From: Tubiluchus corallicola
Lineage: Eukaryota; Priapulida; Priapulimorpha; Priapulimorphida; Tubiluchidae
Length of the DNA stretch: 64,000 nucleotides
Assembly (NCBI GenBank): GCA_030141605.1
Contig: JAQGDQ010000079.1
Span: forward strand, 124,001-188,000
Direction of reading: 5' to 3'
The position numbers were made by a program, and so were the translations under genes. The stretch's first letter is position 1; every line of letters starts with the position of its first letter. This document shows, piece after piece, positions 1 to 10,449 of the stretch. Below the pieces are notes generated by a model. That model was not told the DNA's origin. It saw only the letters and a program-made list of their open reading frames with translations, and did not search any database.

Positions 1-614
1 ATTGATGAACATGTAACGTTGCACGTTCAATACGCTCTTGTATCGCGAGCTGGGCGACTTGTTTATAGAATACCTTTTCTATTAAAAAATCCACATCTGA
101 GCAAAGTTCCAACCACCTCCCTGCTGCCCCCGTGAAAAGCTGTAGGCGGCTATCGCTTCCTGTATTTTTGCACAACTTTCTTTTTATTAAAAGTAATGGC
201 TTGGGTGGGTGCGCGATACCTGCACGTAATTTTAATTTTCACTTTTACGATACCGAATTCTCTGTCAGCTGTATAAAGGTACAAAAACTACAGGTGGGTC
301 CATTTTGTCTATGATGGATAGACTTATCACGATGTGAGTTCAATAAAAAGCTAACTAGGTGAAAGCGTAGATTTCCTTGGTCTTTCGGACGTTGATGAAT
401 TAGTACATGTTTAATAATAGCCGGCAATCTTTTTTGCTATAATTTTCCTGCAAAACCCGCTGGACAGTGTAATAAGTAATAACCATGTCTTTACAGTTCT
501 AGTTAACCTTTTCATGAAAAGCATACAGACTTACAATTTTGTCCAACCTGTTTTTTTCGTTATTCGTAAAAAATTACATGTACTACATTAGAGCCGATTA
601 TTTTGACTGGTAAT
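1..614. other. intergenic, no gene seen
   Basis: AT-rich sequence without a recognisable coding region, tRNA or mobile element. A TTTATT at about 183-188 could act as a minus-strand AATAAA poly(A) signal for the weak candidate exon at 615-848, but nothing else supports this. Confidence 0.5.
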
Positions 615-848
615 TTAATTTCGCAAATATTGCGATTGAATTACATTCTCTTCATATTTCTGTTCTATGAGTTTGATCTGGTGCTGATAAGCTGATAAAT
701 TCAGCCATTCTTCGAATAATTGTGAATTTTTGATCTCGGTCCATCCTTTGTGCCTTAAAATTCGGAGGATTTCATTTTTTTCTAAATATTTTACATGCAG
801 AAACAACCATCCACAAATTTGGTGCATTGTAGAGATGTCTACTGCCAT
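615..848 (-). CDS. candidate coding exon, unidentified 77-residue open frame
   Basis: An open frame of 77 residues on the minus strand ends in TAA. I do not recognise the product. It is rich in Glu, Lys, Gln and Trp and has heptad-like hydrophobic spacing, for example around GWTEIKNSQLFEEWL. Most chance frames in this window are instead rich in Cys, Phe and Ile. An acceptor-like CAG lies just inside the apparent start (minus strand, near 840), so it could be the last exon of a gene whose other exons are outside or unseen. A possible minus-strand AATAAA lies about 430 nt downstream, near 185. No partner exon was found, and a frame of this size can occur by chance in AT-rich DNA. Confidence 0.2.
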   Translation of the reverse strand: MAVDISTMHQICGWLFLHVKYLEKNEILRILRHKGWTEIKNSQLFEEWLNLSAYQHQIKLIEQKYEENVIQSQYLRN

Positions 849-2600
849 GCAGACAGTTTAAAAAGTGCAGAGAATGGTATTTGGTAAGATAAGGTAAAGC
901 TATTAAGTGCGCTAAAACAGATTTTAAATGTCAAACGCCAAAATTGTTTTTTTCAAATGAACGCGTAAGATGAGTTCTTCTTTAACTTATTCAGTAGGCA
1001 CACCAATTTATGCATGGATGAGAAGTACTTACAGATAAATGTGTTTTGGCTCAACCCTGAGGCGGTACCGCTTGTGAAACGAGAAGCAATCAATCTTGCA
1101 CTTTGAAATGTTTAAACTTTTTCTCATTTTTAATCAAACGCAACGGAACTGTTAAATTTTTTGAGTACGCCAGAACTGTGTATTTATAGTGAAGTTGTAG
1201 ATGTAACGCGTGACACTGCAATGACCTCTTTAAAACCGCAGCGTTGAAGTCAAGTCAATTTTTTAAAGTTCATTCGCTTAAACTCCTGTTACATTTCATC
1301 TTTTTCAATTGACTTGTTTTAATTATATTAGTAGCATGCCGATTTTTTTCTTGCAAACCTGTTAGAAGAACGAAGCCAGAAGTGAAACGGCACTGTGTTT
1401 TCGAGGTTATGCTCCGAATTTATTCATAAAACTAAAGACTACTGAGCCATAAAATTAGGTTAAATAAGGCTTTCACCCCCCCCCCCCCAACCACGTACCA
1501 GATGAGAACAGATTACATCACTTGAATAACAACCTCCAGTATGTCCGCTTCCTCTCCGACAGCTGTATAAAGCGCTGTTTATAACTTGATGAGATGTGTT
1601 CGTGCTAATTACACCTTATACTGAACATAGCCGTGTTAATTACATTTCCCTATGCTGGCTTACGTATAAAATGATTTTTAATTAGGAAGGGGAGCTTTTA
1701 ATTGCTGAACATACTGCGTGCGTTAATCTTGCAGTTCAGTTATGCAAAAGATATCAACTGTATGCCTTATTAATTAGTTTCAGTGTAATAATATTGCAAA
1801 CATTTAGGTGGAACTATAACTTCAGTAACTGTAATTAAATAATTTGAAGATCTAACTCGTTTAACTGTTCTGTTATTTAAAAATTTGTCATTAACCCATT
1901 TTTATTTATTTACGTATTTGAGAACGGTGTCCAACGCTCTGTCACAATTAGAGGGCGAAAATTGCTTTCTTTTGGTGTTCTTATTGTTAACCCGTGCCAT
2001 TGTAATTATAATTAATACAAGTATCTTGTATATCTACCAGACCGTTCGTTTTTTCACTTAAATTTACGAAATGTTGACTTTAGTTAAATTCTTTACTTAG
2101 TAAAGCTAGGTAAACCTGAGGGGAACAAAAGTTGCACTCAAAGCATATGGCAAGTCACGTGATTTGTATCATCTAATTCATTTAAGTTCTCGTCAAAGTT
2201 GTAAAGACGTAATTTCTATGTTTGAGTAAGAATCATAGCTGAAAGTCAGATAAGTGCCGATGTGTGTACGTGTGACTGTACTCGTTTTATGATGATATGC
2301 AGATTGCAGACAGGTTTTTGTCGAAGCAGCTTTTGCAAAAATATGGCCTGGAGAAAGTTAAAGGTTAAATTTGCTATATTAAGTTGCAAGCGTACTTGAT
2401 AAGTAGGTTCTCAGTACATGCGTGTGTTCTGAGAACTGTAATCAAAAGCGTGTAGTCATACATAAATAGCTAGTCTTCGTCATAGATGCACATTTGCGCG
2501 AAAGGTATACAACTAGTGCTGTACTTCATTGATTATAATATTGGAATAAAAGTTGCATGGTAAGTTCATTTTCTGTAAAATATTAAGAGATCTTATATGT
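849..2600. other. intergenic, no gene seen
   Basis: No open frame, RNA gene or repeat family is recognisable. The only distinctive item is a run of 13 C at 1476-1488. Confidence 0.5.
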
Positions 2601-2609
2601 CTATAACTA

Positions 2610-2745
2610 TTGTCTATTGCTGCTGCTGCTTCCACGACGACGACCAGGGCTACTGCTATTGCTCCTGCTCTTGTTACTACTGCTCCTACTGCCGCTTCCA
2701 CGACTACTACTGCAACTGCAACTGCAACTGCAATTGCAAACGCCA
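2610..2745. repeat. degenerate trinucleotide/hexanucleotide tract
   Basis: A cryptic triplet repeat of interrupted CTG/CTA/CGA-like units runs into a purer stretch of repeated CAACTG near 2709-2735. It creates apparent open frames on both strands (Ala/Thr-rich in one plus frame), which is what triplet periodicity produces without selection. It has no start-codon context, splice sites or homologous domain. Confidence 0.75.
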
Positions 2746-5700
2746 CCACGGCCAAAACTCTTCCCCTTTCCCGCTACCTACCCATCGCGCACGTTTTTTA
2801 CTGTAACAGGGTAGTACATGTGAACACGCCTTTTTTTCTTGTCCGCCATCAAGGAATGACTCACTCCAATCACTTAATAATCTCCCCATCCATTATAATC
2901 TTGATATGGTTCTGAGTAATGCATTAATTATATTCTCTTATGTTTTAATGGTTGGTCGCATCAACTTGACATGGTTCACTCAACGCTGTGAAGAGAATAG
3001 AAACTTATCACTGAGCACTTTACTTGTGTAAATGAAGTAAGAATTATGCCTTCTAGTAAGTGACTTGAGAGTTGAGAAGGTATTACAAGAGGCTCATGTT
3101 TGTGGCGCAGTGGATGACGCAGTAACCTTCTCACTCTGCTGTAGAGTTTCATGAAGTATGTGAATGCATGTCTCTTACGCTGATTGGCCGTTTTTGAGTA
3201 ATAGTTAGATAAAACAGCTTACAAACATGACAGACCTAAATGTTGGCGATGAACTTGGAACTAAGGATTTTTTTTTGGTTGGTCGGTTGTAAATTCCCCT
3301 ATAAAGGATAGCTTTCTCGATTTGTTGGGTGAACTAAACCTGTCCTGAAACACTGGTAGCCCTTTGCTGCATGCGGCAAGTGACTTGATGGCATGGATCA
3401 CCTTTTTAATGTCACTCAGCCATCTGTTCATACCTAAATATGCAAATTGCTTAGATTACTACATGCAATTTGCTCAGATTACTTACTTCATAAGCAGACA
3501 TTTTGATATCTACCTCCTTAGTCTATACAGAATCATGACTGACGAATTTTTGAAAGACTATTTTCTGTATCTGAGGTTCGCATTCTTCTTTTTCTGTGCT
3601 TCAATTTCTCATTTGGGTATAGGAAAACTGACGCACTTGTAATGGAATTAATGGATTACGTCCTGTCTGCCTAGTGTCTGGATAATAGTAGAACGATCGT
3701 TAGATTTCCATTCATGAGCGTATTTTCATCGATCACTCTTATCTTTCTATGATGAGTGAGATGAGTCATTGTCGGATTCACCATTACCAGGCTCGTCACG
3801 TGACGCGCGTCATCAACACATGCTGATAGTACTGAAGCGAAACCAGAAGGCTTCGTGACTTTGAGCTGACGATTATATCAATTTATTTCTATCACAGACA
3901 ATTAATGCTGAGTCAGGTAGAACAACTGCACTGCAGGTGACTCATTTTCAGGTGATTACCAATACCAGAAATAAAATATGTTGCTATTAGATGGTAACGA
4001 AATACTTAGTTTTTCTTTTTGCTTTGTGAAGGTGTTTTTGCCCTTACTGGTGAAAGCCTGAAGGTCATCAAGAGACTGTTATTCGCCAGCTGGCACTATT
4101 CGATAATCTGGGCTCTTCTCTGATGAATTAATTTTATTTTTCTAATATCTAGTAGTTATACTTGAAAAGATGTTGTAATGCATGTAAAATGTATGCAATC
4201 AACGTGGATTGTCAGTGTGTTTAATATTTTATCACGTCGGTTCAGCCGACGGTTGTGTTTACGTCTGCCCTTCAGAACCATAAGTTAATGCAGACACACC
4301 GAAATTCTAGAAATGAAATATAAGCGCTGCTTAGTTGGAGTTGCAAAATCATCGGTGATATCAATAATAAGTCTGAACTAGGCAAGAAGAACTGCGCCTG
4401 TCTTTTTGTTGCCTTGACTTAAGTTTTGATATCACTCACTAAAGTAACTAAGAATTTATCGAAAAAATGTGTTTGAAAATATTTAACTACTGATGTTATA
4501 CTCCGTTTAAAATTACAATTTGCTGTCCAAAAATTGCCATTTTCTGTGTGCTCTTCGAATGTGTATGTTCGATATGTTGTTTTAAAGTGTTTAAGTGTAA
4601 TTTGCATGCACTTAATTGGGATGCTTGACCTATCTTGGCTTCCAACTTTAACCTCTATAGCAGTCAATAAATTAATATACACCTCGTTACTGAGAACATT
4701 TACATTTTTGTTTTATCTTTTACCTCCGCGTGTGACTTTAACCTGAACATGAGATTCACAGCTAACTACAAACACAACCAAAGTGTGAACGTTCCTTTAG
4801 ATGCAACGTATTATAGCTGTTTGTCGGCTGCACCAGCGAGCGATCACTGGTGTTCATGCCAATATAGTCGACCGTACATTAAATGTACAAACCTATTGAA
4901 TGTGTTTAGTGACCAAAGTCATGCGTCCATTTTCATTGAATTGATCTAGGTCAGTACCAGGTCGTGGTAATAAACCAGACACTCAACTTGCCGCCTTCCG
5001 AAATTTATGGAGCAGTCTCATCCCTCGCCTGGCTATTTATTACCCAGTCTGTATTTACAGTGTGCCCTTCTCTGTTTGGTGCCTACTTCCATTATTTATG
5101 AAACAGCGTCTGTTTCAAAGCCATTATTACTGAAGGCGTGTTACAAAATGGAGCATAAGTAAGGCAGGCGATTTATATTGTATCCAGTGAATGTTTGCAT
5201 TGCTTATACATTATTCAGTGGATAGAATTAATTTATCTGTTCGTTTTTTTGTATTTCTTGTATTTTGAGCGAATGTAGATTCTTTGTCTTTTTATTATAT
5301 GTAGTGCCTATTCTTATTGCCCTGTCCTGTGGGTTACTTAAGTAATAAATCACCATTAAAGTTTTCCGAGGTGTGATTTTTCTTCGTGAACTCCTTACAG
5401 GCACTCTTTCTGGTGGTCAACTGTAAAAGTTGAGGCCTTGAAAATTAGTTGTGATCAGAGGTGCAAAAATACGTGCAGTTTTGCAGTCGCAGCGCCCTTG
5501 CACCTGATATTTGATATAAAGCTGTAGTAATTGACAGCATGTAAGCATTAGTAGTACTTTACTCTGTTTAAGTAAGTATGATTTGTTTGTACTACGAGAT
5601 AACCGTGTTCGTTGCCTGCCACTTCACTGCCCTCGATAAAAGAGTTGACATTTTCATATACCTGCTGCTTGTTATCATAATTACAGGGTTATTCGAGCTT

Positions 5701-7955
5701 TCCTAATAAAAATAGAATTTTATAGTAAAATGTTTCACTTAGAGATTTTTTGCCCTCTTGCTTTGTAGTTTACTTCCCAACGCACTGACTATGAGAATAA
5801 CTGATGACTTTTTCCTTATACTTAATAGGCCGAGTACTGCGTTTAGTATTTGAATTTAATACTTGAATACTAACTGCTAACTAGTTTACTTCTGAGCAGT
5901 GTACCTTTAATAGCTGATATTTTATACATGTATAGCCTATTAGATGTTAGCCGGACCTTTTCAATTCAATGGGACATATATATAGTGTAGACATCATATA
6001 GTAACTGGTGATACTGGGTTCAAGATGGTTGTTTATGAAACTCAGTCAGGTCTGCAAGTTCGGCTGATTTTTAGTAGGATCATGCTTCTAGGCCTAACCG
6101 CATTACTCGATGCTTACTCGTCACCGATGTTAGCACAGTGACGACTATCATCGTCATTGTCATGATCATCATCTTTGACAATCCTGTCATGTGCGGTACT
6201 TATGGTGTTAGCTACTAGGCACCATTAACTTATCAGCTTAGTATCTACGGCTTAGTTTCTACATCGCAAAAGAAACTACAGTCAAACCGCCACCTGTCGT
6301 CTGACATGTGTTTTGGCAGTGTGCCAGCTCGAGAGGTAAATTAACCAACAAGTATGACAGGTGTGTGTGCCGTGCGCCACAATCTAGTATGAACTTTCTG
6401 TACTGGACATCTTTCAAGTACAAAAGAACATTTTAGAAGGTTTTCTTGACAACACGAACCTTTTTATAATGTAATTTGGTTACATTGTTCTTGCACCCGC
6501 AGTTTAACTGATAACCATGTTACTTTCGCGTGCAGAATGTTATCAGAAATCTGATTTGGGAACGCGACTCAAGCACGTTATATATTCGATAGTGTCAGGC
6601 ATGTACAATTTTTAACGCGCCATTTTGCAACTTTCTTAACTCTCATCGCTTTTTTTCTTTTTATGGTTTGTGCTTTGGCTGCTTGAAAACATACTTAAAC
6701 TGTTAAACGCTGCCTGATTTAGATTGGGTAATCAACCAGCAAAGTATTGTAAAATGTTTTAGAAACGAAAGTTTTGCTCTGATAATTACGTAATGCATAA
6801 TTTTGTTCCCAACCTTTCTCTATATTTTATAAAGTAGCATGATGTCAACGCATGTTTTACGTCGCGCACGAACAGACCTGCAATTAGACTTTATTCGAAT
6901 GCTATTGGCAATATTTTTGCAATGCGCGAATTTCATAGAGGCCGTAAACTGGAATATATAATATTGCTAAGTGGAGAGTCTATTTCGAATGGGGTGCGCT
7001 GCTTAGAACACCTCAGAGACAAATTGTCAGCGAAAAATGCATTGTCAAGACAAGTGCTCCTATTTTCCTCCGCGCCTGATTAATTTGTTTTGCATATTTT
7101 TGAAAGGCTTTGCAACTTATCATGTTTTGCTTTAATGGAGTTAATACCTCTGAAGTACGCCTCTGAAATTTGAACTTCGCACGAAAATGGAAAGTTTCGA
7201 ATGGAAATCAGCTCTTATGATGTATGTCACTTTAAGTGTGACCGCTATAAGAGTCTGCTTGACCCAGGAGACCAAATCATTTTTGTTGTGCCACACCATA
7301 GACTAGTATCGCGTAACCAAATTAACAGTACAGGTAAGTTTAAGTTTCTACTATTAAATATAGTATTATAATGCTCAAGTTCTTGCAAATGGTAAACTAG
7401 ATCATTGAAATGAAAATAAGAAAGTGACAGATAGGCACACAGCTGCATTAAAATTTATTGCATTCAAACCACATGTTTGCTAACTGTTTTTTAACCTGCA
7501 AACGTACACGACATTTTGATTTTTTATTGATTTTAATTTTTGAAGTTTGCAATAGGGTTGAAAACCTGGTTGAAGGCTCAAATAATGATTACTAAAGTAA
7601 TAAAACTGCCTACAGTATAATGTCATCTCTTATTATAACTGTTTGTATCACTTTCCTGGCTTGTTTTATTGTTACTAGTAACATATATTAGAAGAAAGAA
7701 AATTCTCACAGAAAATTTATAAAGTTTTTTGCCATATTTTAATAATTTAATAACACCCTTTAAATCACCTCCATTTTTTGTCTTAACTTAAGAAGTAACA
7801 ACATAGGGTAAATGGCACCATCCTGTCTATTGAATTTATTTAGTTCAGCAACTAAACATTTATTTGTAATTTCATACGCCTCTAATAACTGTTTTACTTT
7901 TTCCCAACTGGTCTCGTTCACTTCAGTATAAAATTAAAAGAATTTTGTTTTTCAG
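2746..7955. other. intergenic, no gene seen
   Basis: About 5.2 kb of AT-rich sequence. Open frames are short and have the Cys/Phe/Leu-rich composition of non-coding DNA. No tRNA, transposon termini or long repeat was noticed. A TATAAAA at 7927-7933 and an acceptor-like TTTTTCAG ending at 7955 immediately precede the start of the next gene. Confidence 0.5.
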
Positions 7956-7961
7956 GCCACC

Positions 7962-8804
7962 ATGATATTTGGCACTGTTTTGTTGCCCACGCTTGTAGCA
8001 CTAATATCTGTTTCAAAAGCACATGACTATGGTTATAATGCAGAAAAGCATGAATCTCATCCGACCACCAAAGTACCAAGTTATTTTAATACAATACATT
8101 ACGGACCTAAAACATACGGTCTCTTGAAAGGTGAAGGACGTCAATCGGAGAAGTGGTCTTATCATAGAAAGGGGAAAGCGTCTGGGGACCTCTTTATGAG
8201 AGATGCAGCAAAAGCTGCTGAACATGCAGCAAAAACTCGGGGATACCAATATAAGTACAGGTAAGCTAAGTATGTAAAATTTTGTTAGGAAATCATACTT
8301 CGTATGATTGTCCAGTCAGTAATGGTATGTGCTTGACTACAAGGGTTGAGCAGCGCATGTATATAAAATTCGTCACAGCCAGGGAAACTGTGTTTAGGTG
8401 GTTCCATTTACAGCACTGTCTCCAGTTATTTTTCTTGTTTTGAGGGGGTGTGTCTATGTATCTGTGGCTCTGACACCTTTGCAAATTCACTGTCTTGATA
8501 ATTAGCTTTGATTCTAGTCCTATTAGTACCATTTAACATCGTGTCTATGCCATTAAGTATGTGCATACAGATTGCAGTGAGCCAAACTTTATAAAAATAT
8601 TCGAGTTTTAGTTTTGATGTCCAGATCCTGGGGTATAGGCTAAAAACACATCTTAATTAGATTAACACTCAAAAGTTATCCTAATTTTTAATTCTTTTTG
8701 CTTCTTTCAGGGAAGGACATGATTATTACCAGCCATTGACGCTTTACAGTTACGATATTGAGGAACCTATTTGGGGATATAGATATAAGCCATATGTACA
8801 CTAA
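7962..8804 (+). CDS. secreted tyrosine-rich small protein (130 aa, two exons), family not recognised
   Basis: The coding sequence joins 7962-8260 and 8711-8804 (299 + 94 nt, 130 residues and TAA). The donor is AG|GTAAGC and the acceptor TTCTTTCAG, with an Arg codon split across a phase-2 intron. The start has an optimal context, GCCACC before ATG, and an in-frame TAA lies about 25 nt upstream. Residues 1-20 are a textbook signal peptide (short n-region, Leu/Val/Ile core, SKA end), so a secreted mature chain of about 110 residues is expected. The mature chain has no cysteine, 16 tyrosines (about 15%) and many Lys, His and Gly. A GY(Q/R)YK motif occurs twice, at residues 94-98 and 122-126. This composition resembles structural, matrix or adhesive secretions, but that is only an analogy. 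The dibasic sites are not arranged like a neuropeptide precursor. I cannot name a family. Confidence is good that the gene is real and low on function. Confidence 0.78.
8261..8710 (+). other. intron of the tyrosine-rich protein gene
   Basis: 450-bp GT-AG intron, phase 2, donor GTAAGC and acceptor TTCTTTCAG. No internal feature was recognised. Confidence 0.78.
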
Positions 8805-8983
8805 CGTTACCATTATTCTCCCTCGTAATGATTAAACAGTTTACCAAAAGTCAATTAGCCCAGGTGACATCAGTTTCGCCTTTTTATCCGTTTTGAATTA
8901 TACAACTTCTGCCAGAATACTAGACCTAATTCAAAATTTCATTACACCAAAACTATTCAATGAAAAGACAGAAATTTTCACAA

Positions 8984-8989
8984 AATAAA
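8984..8989 (+). promoter_or_regulatory. candidate poly(A) signal AATAAA (proximal)
   Basis: Canonical hexamer 180 nt after the stop codon of the tyrosine-rich protein gene, followed by T-rich sequence ending in TTTTTTTTGT near 9055. Confidence 0.5.
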
Positions 8990-9743
8990 ACATACATATT
9001 CTTTTTATTTCAAATGGATCTATTAATGTATCTTCACTGTTCAGAAGTGTTTTTTTTTGTCAAGGTGCAGTCCACAACGAAAGTTAGTCCACACAAGAGT
9101 AGCTTAAATCGAGTTATAAATCAATTAAGATAAAAACTGTGAAAAGTGGAAGAAATACAAAGGAAACTGAAAAATGATTTTTAGTTTATTCCTGATTCTT
9201 TGCGAAATCGTTTTTAATTATTCGCAAGGTACAAAGAAAATTTTTATTTCATTGATATGTTTAGAAGAACTACGCTTCTACAAAATGAAAATGAATATTT
9301 ACTGAAATTAAGACAAAGTTGTTCTTACTCTGTAATAAACCTGTTTAGTTTGTTGAATAGTCTTTGATTTAGTAAAAACTTTTGGCACATTCTGTAAAAT
9401 GTAAAATACAGTATTAGCAATTTTAGAAATGATATTCATCTTAAAATTTGTAAATCTGTATGCTTCTTCAAATAATGTAAAACAGGTATGTAAGTAGAGG
9501 ACACAGATAGTGTATTAATGAAAATTGTCATTAGGTATGTTGCACTACATTCATGAATTAAAAAAATTGTTAGCTGCTGATATGTGGGTTTAAAACTGAC
9601 TTTCCTATATTTAGAAGTATGGCCGTGATGACGTCACACTTGTTTAACAATCATGTCTCCAGTTCATTGCATGTAAATAGTCATTATATTATTTAATGTA
9701 TATAATGTATTTATTTCTACATTTGTTTGCATGTCATTGAGAA

Positions 9744-9749
9744 AATAAA
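9744..9749 (+). promoter_or_regulatory. candidate poly(A) signal AATAAA (distal)
   Basis: Second canonical hexamer, about 940 nt after the stop codon, followed within 30 nt by a T/G-rich stretch (TGTGGTTTTTAG), a typical downstream element. Confidence 0.45.
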
Positions 9750-9770
9750 GAGTTACAATATTGCCTAGAT

Positions 9771-10130
9771 GTGGTTTTTAGGGTTTTAACCTTTAATAGA
9801 CATCAGATAGTCGAAATACTTGCATTATTTGTTGTTGTGAATAAACTGAATTTTATTTTTATGTAGATTTTTCTATACCAAAATTCAAGCATTTTGCATT
9901 CACAGGTGCTTTAGGGTTTGTAAATGTAAATCATAGTAAAATGATATACTGTATAAAAGCTGGTTTGTCAAATTAGATTTATGAATGTAAAATTTGAGAT
10001 CCTTCTAGTTCTGCATCTTCTGGCTTCTTTCCACCCGAAAGTAACAACACAATATATGGTGATCTCTTGGTTGTCATTCTTTCACAGTTTTTATCATTAC
10101 TGCCAACTTTGCAGCTTGTCTTTAGTAATG
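9771..10130. other. intergenic, nothing recognised
   Basis: AT-rich spacer between the first gene's probable 3' end and the MITE at 10134. No coding or structural feature was seen. Confidence 0.5.
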
Positions 10131-10133
10131 TAA

Positions 10134-10446
10134 TGGCGTATTCAGGCTAGTGAGTTTTCTGTCAGCAAGTTTTCTCACTGACAGCAACCTCGCGAGCATG
10201 AACTGATTTGTGAATTACTGTTGCCCAAGTTATTGCAAACGCTCCGACAGTCGCTGCAAGTTGATTTCCTGCAAGTTACACACTAGTATGAATACCTCGG
10301 CGACACTCTCGATACTTCTCCCAGTGAAGAGAATTGAATGTCAACTCATGCTTACTGTCAGAGAGTAACTCGCAGCAAGTTTTGCTTCTAGTCTGAACAT
10401 GTTTGTGAGTTAATTTGTGAGAAAACTCACTAGTCTGACTGGGCCA
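10134..10446. mobile_element. PIF/Harbinger-type MITE (313 bp) with TAA target duplication
   Basis: A non-autonomous DNA transposon is delimited by 27-bp terminal inverted repeats at 10134-10160 and 10420-10446 that match at 23 of 27 positions. Both ends share CTAGTGAGTTTTCT. It is flanked by a 3-bp direct repeat TAA (10131-10133 and 10447-10449), the TWA target typical of PIF/Harbinger. The interior has no open frame. It carries a further small palindrome (CTGTCAG/CTGACAG, 10159-10184) and repeated AGCAAGTTTT motifs. Its GC content is higher than the flanks. Superfamily assignment rests on target-site length and sequence. Mobilisation would need a transposase encoded elsewhere. Confidence 0.85.
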
Positions 10447-10449
10447 TAA

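Larger units (their letters stand above)
8805..9770 (+). other. probable 3' UTR of the tyrosine-rich protein gene
   Basis: AT-rich non-coding sequence after the stop codon, with AATAAA hexamers at 8984-8989 and 9744-9749. The transcript end is therefore probably near 9010 or near 9770. A consensus CRE-like TGACGTCA occurs near 9630. Confidence 0.5.

Noticed and set aside
2597-2915. Ala/Thr-rich frame that looks mucin-like
   Set aside because: Several frames on both strands are simultaneously open because of the triplet repeat; there are no splice sites, signal peptide or domain.
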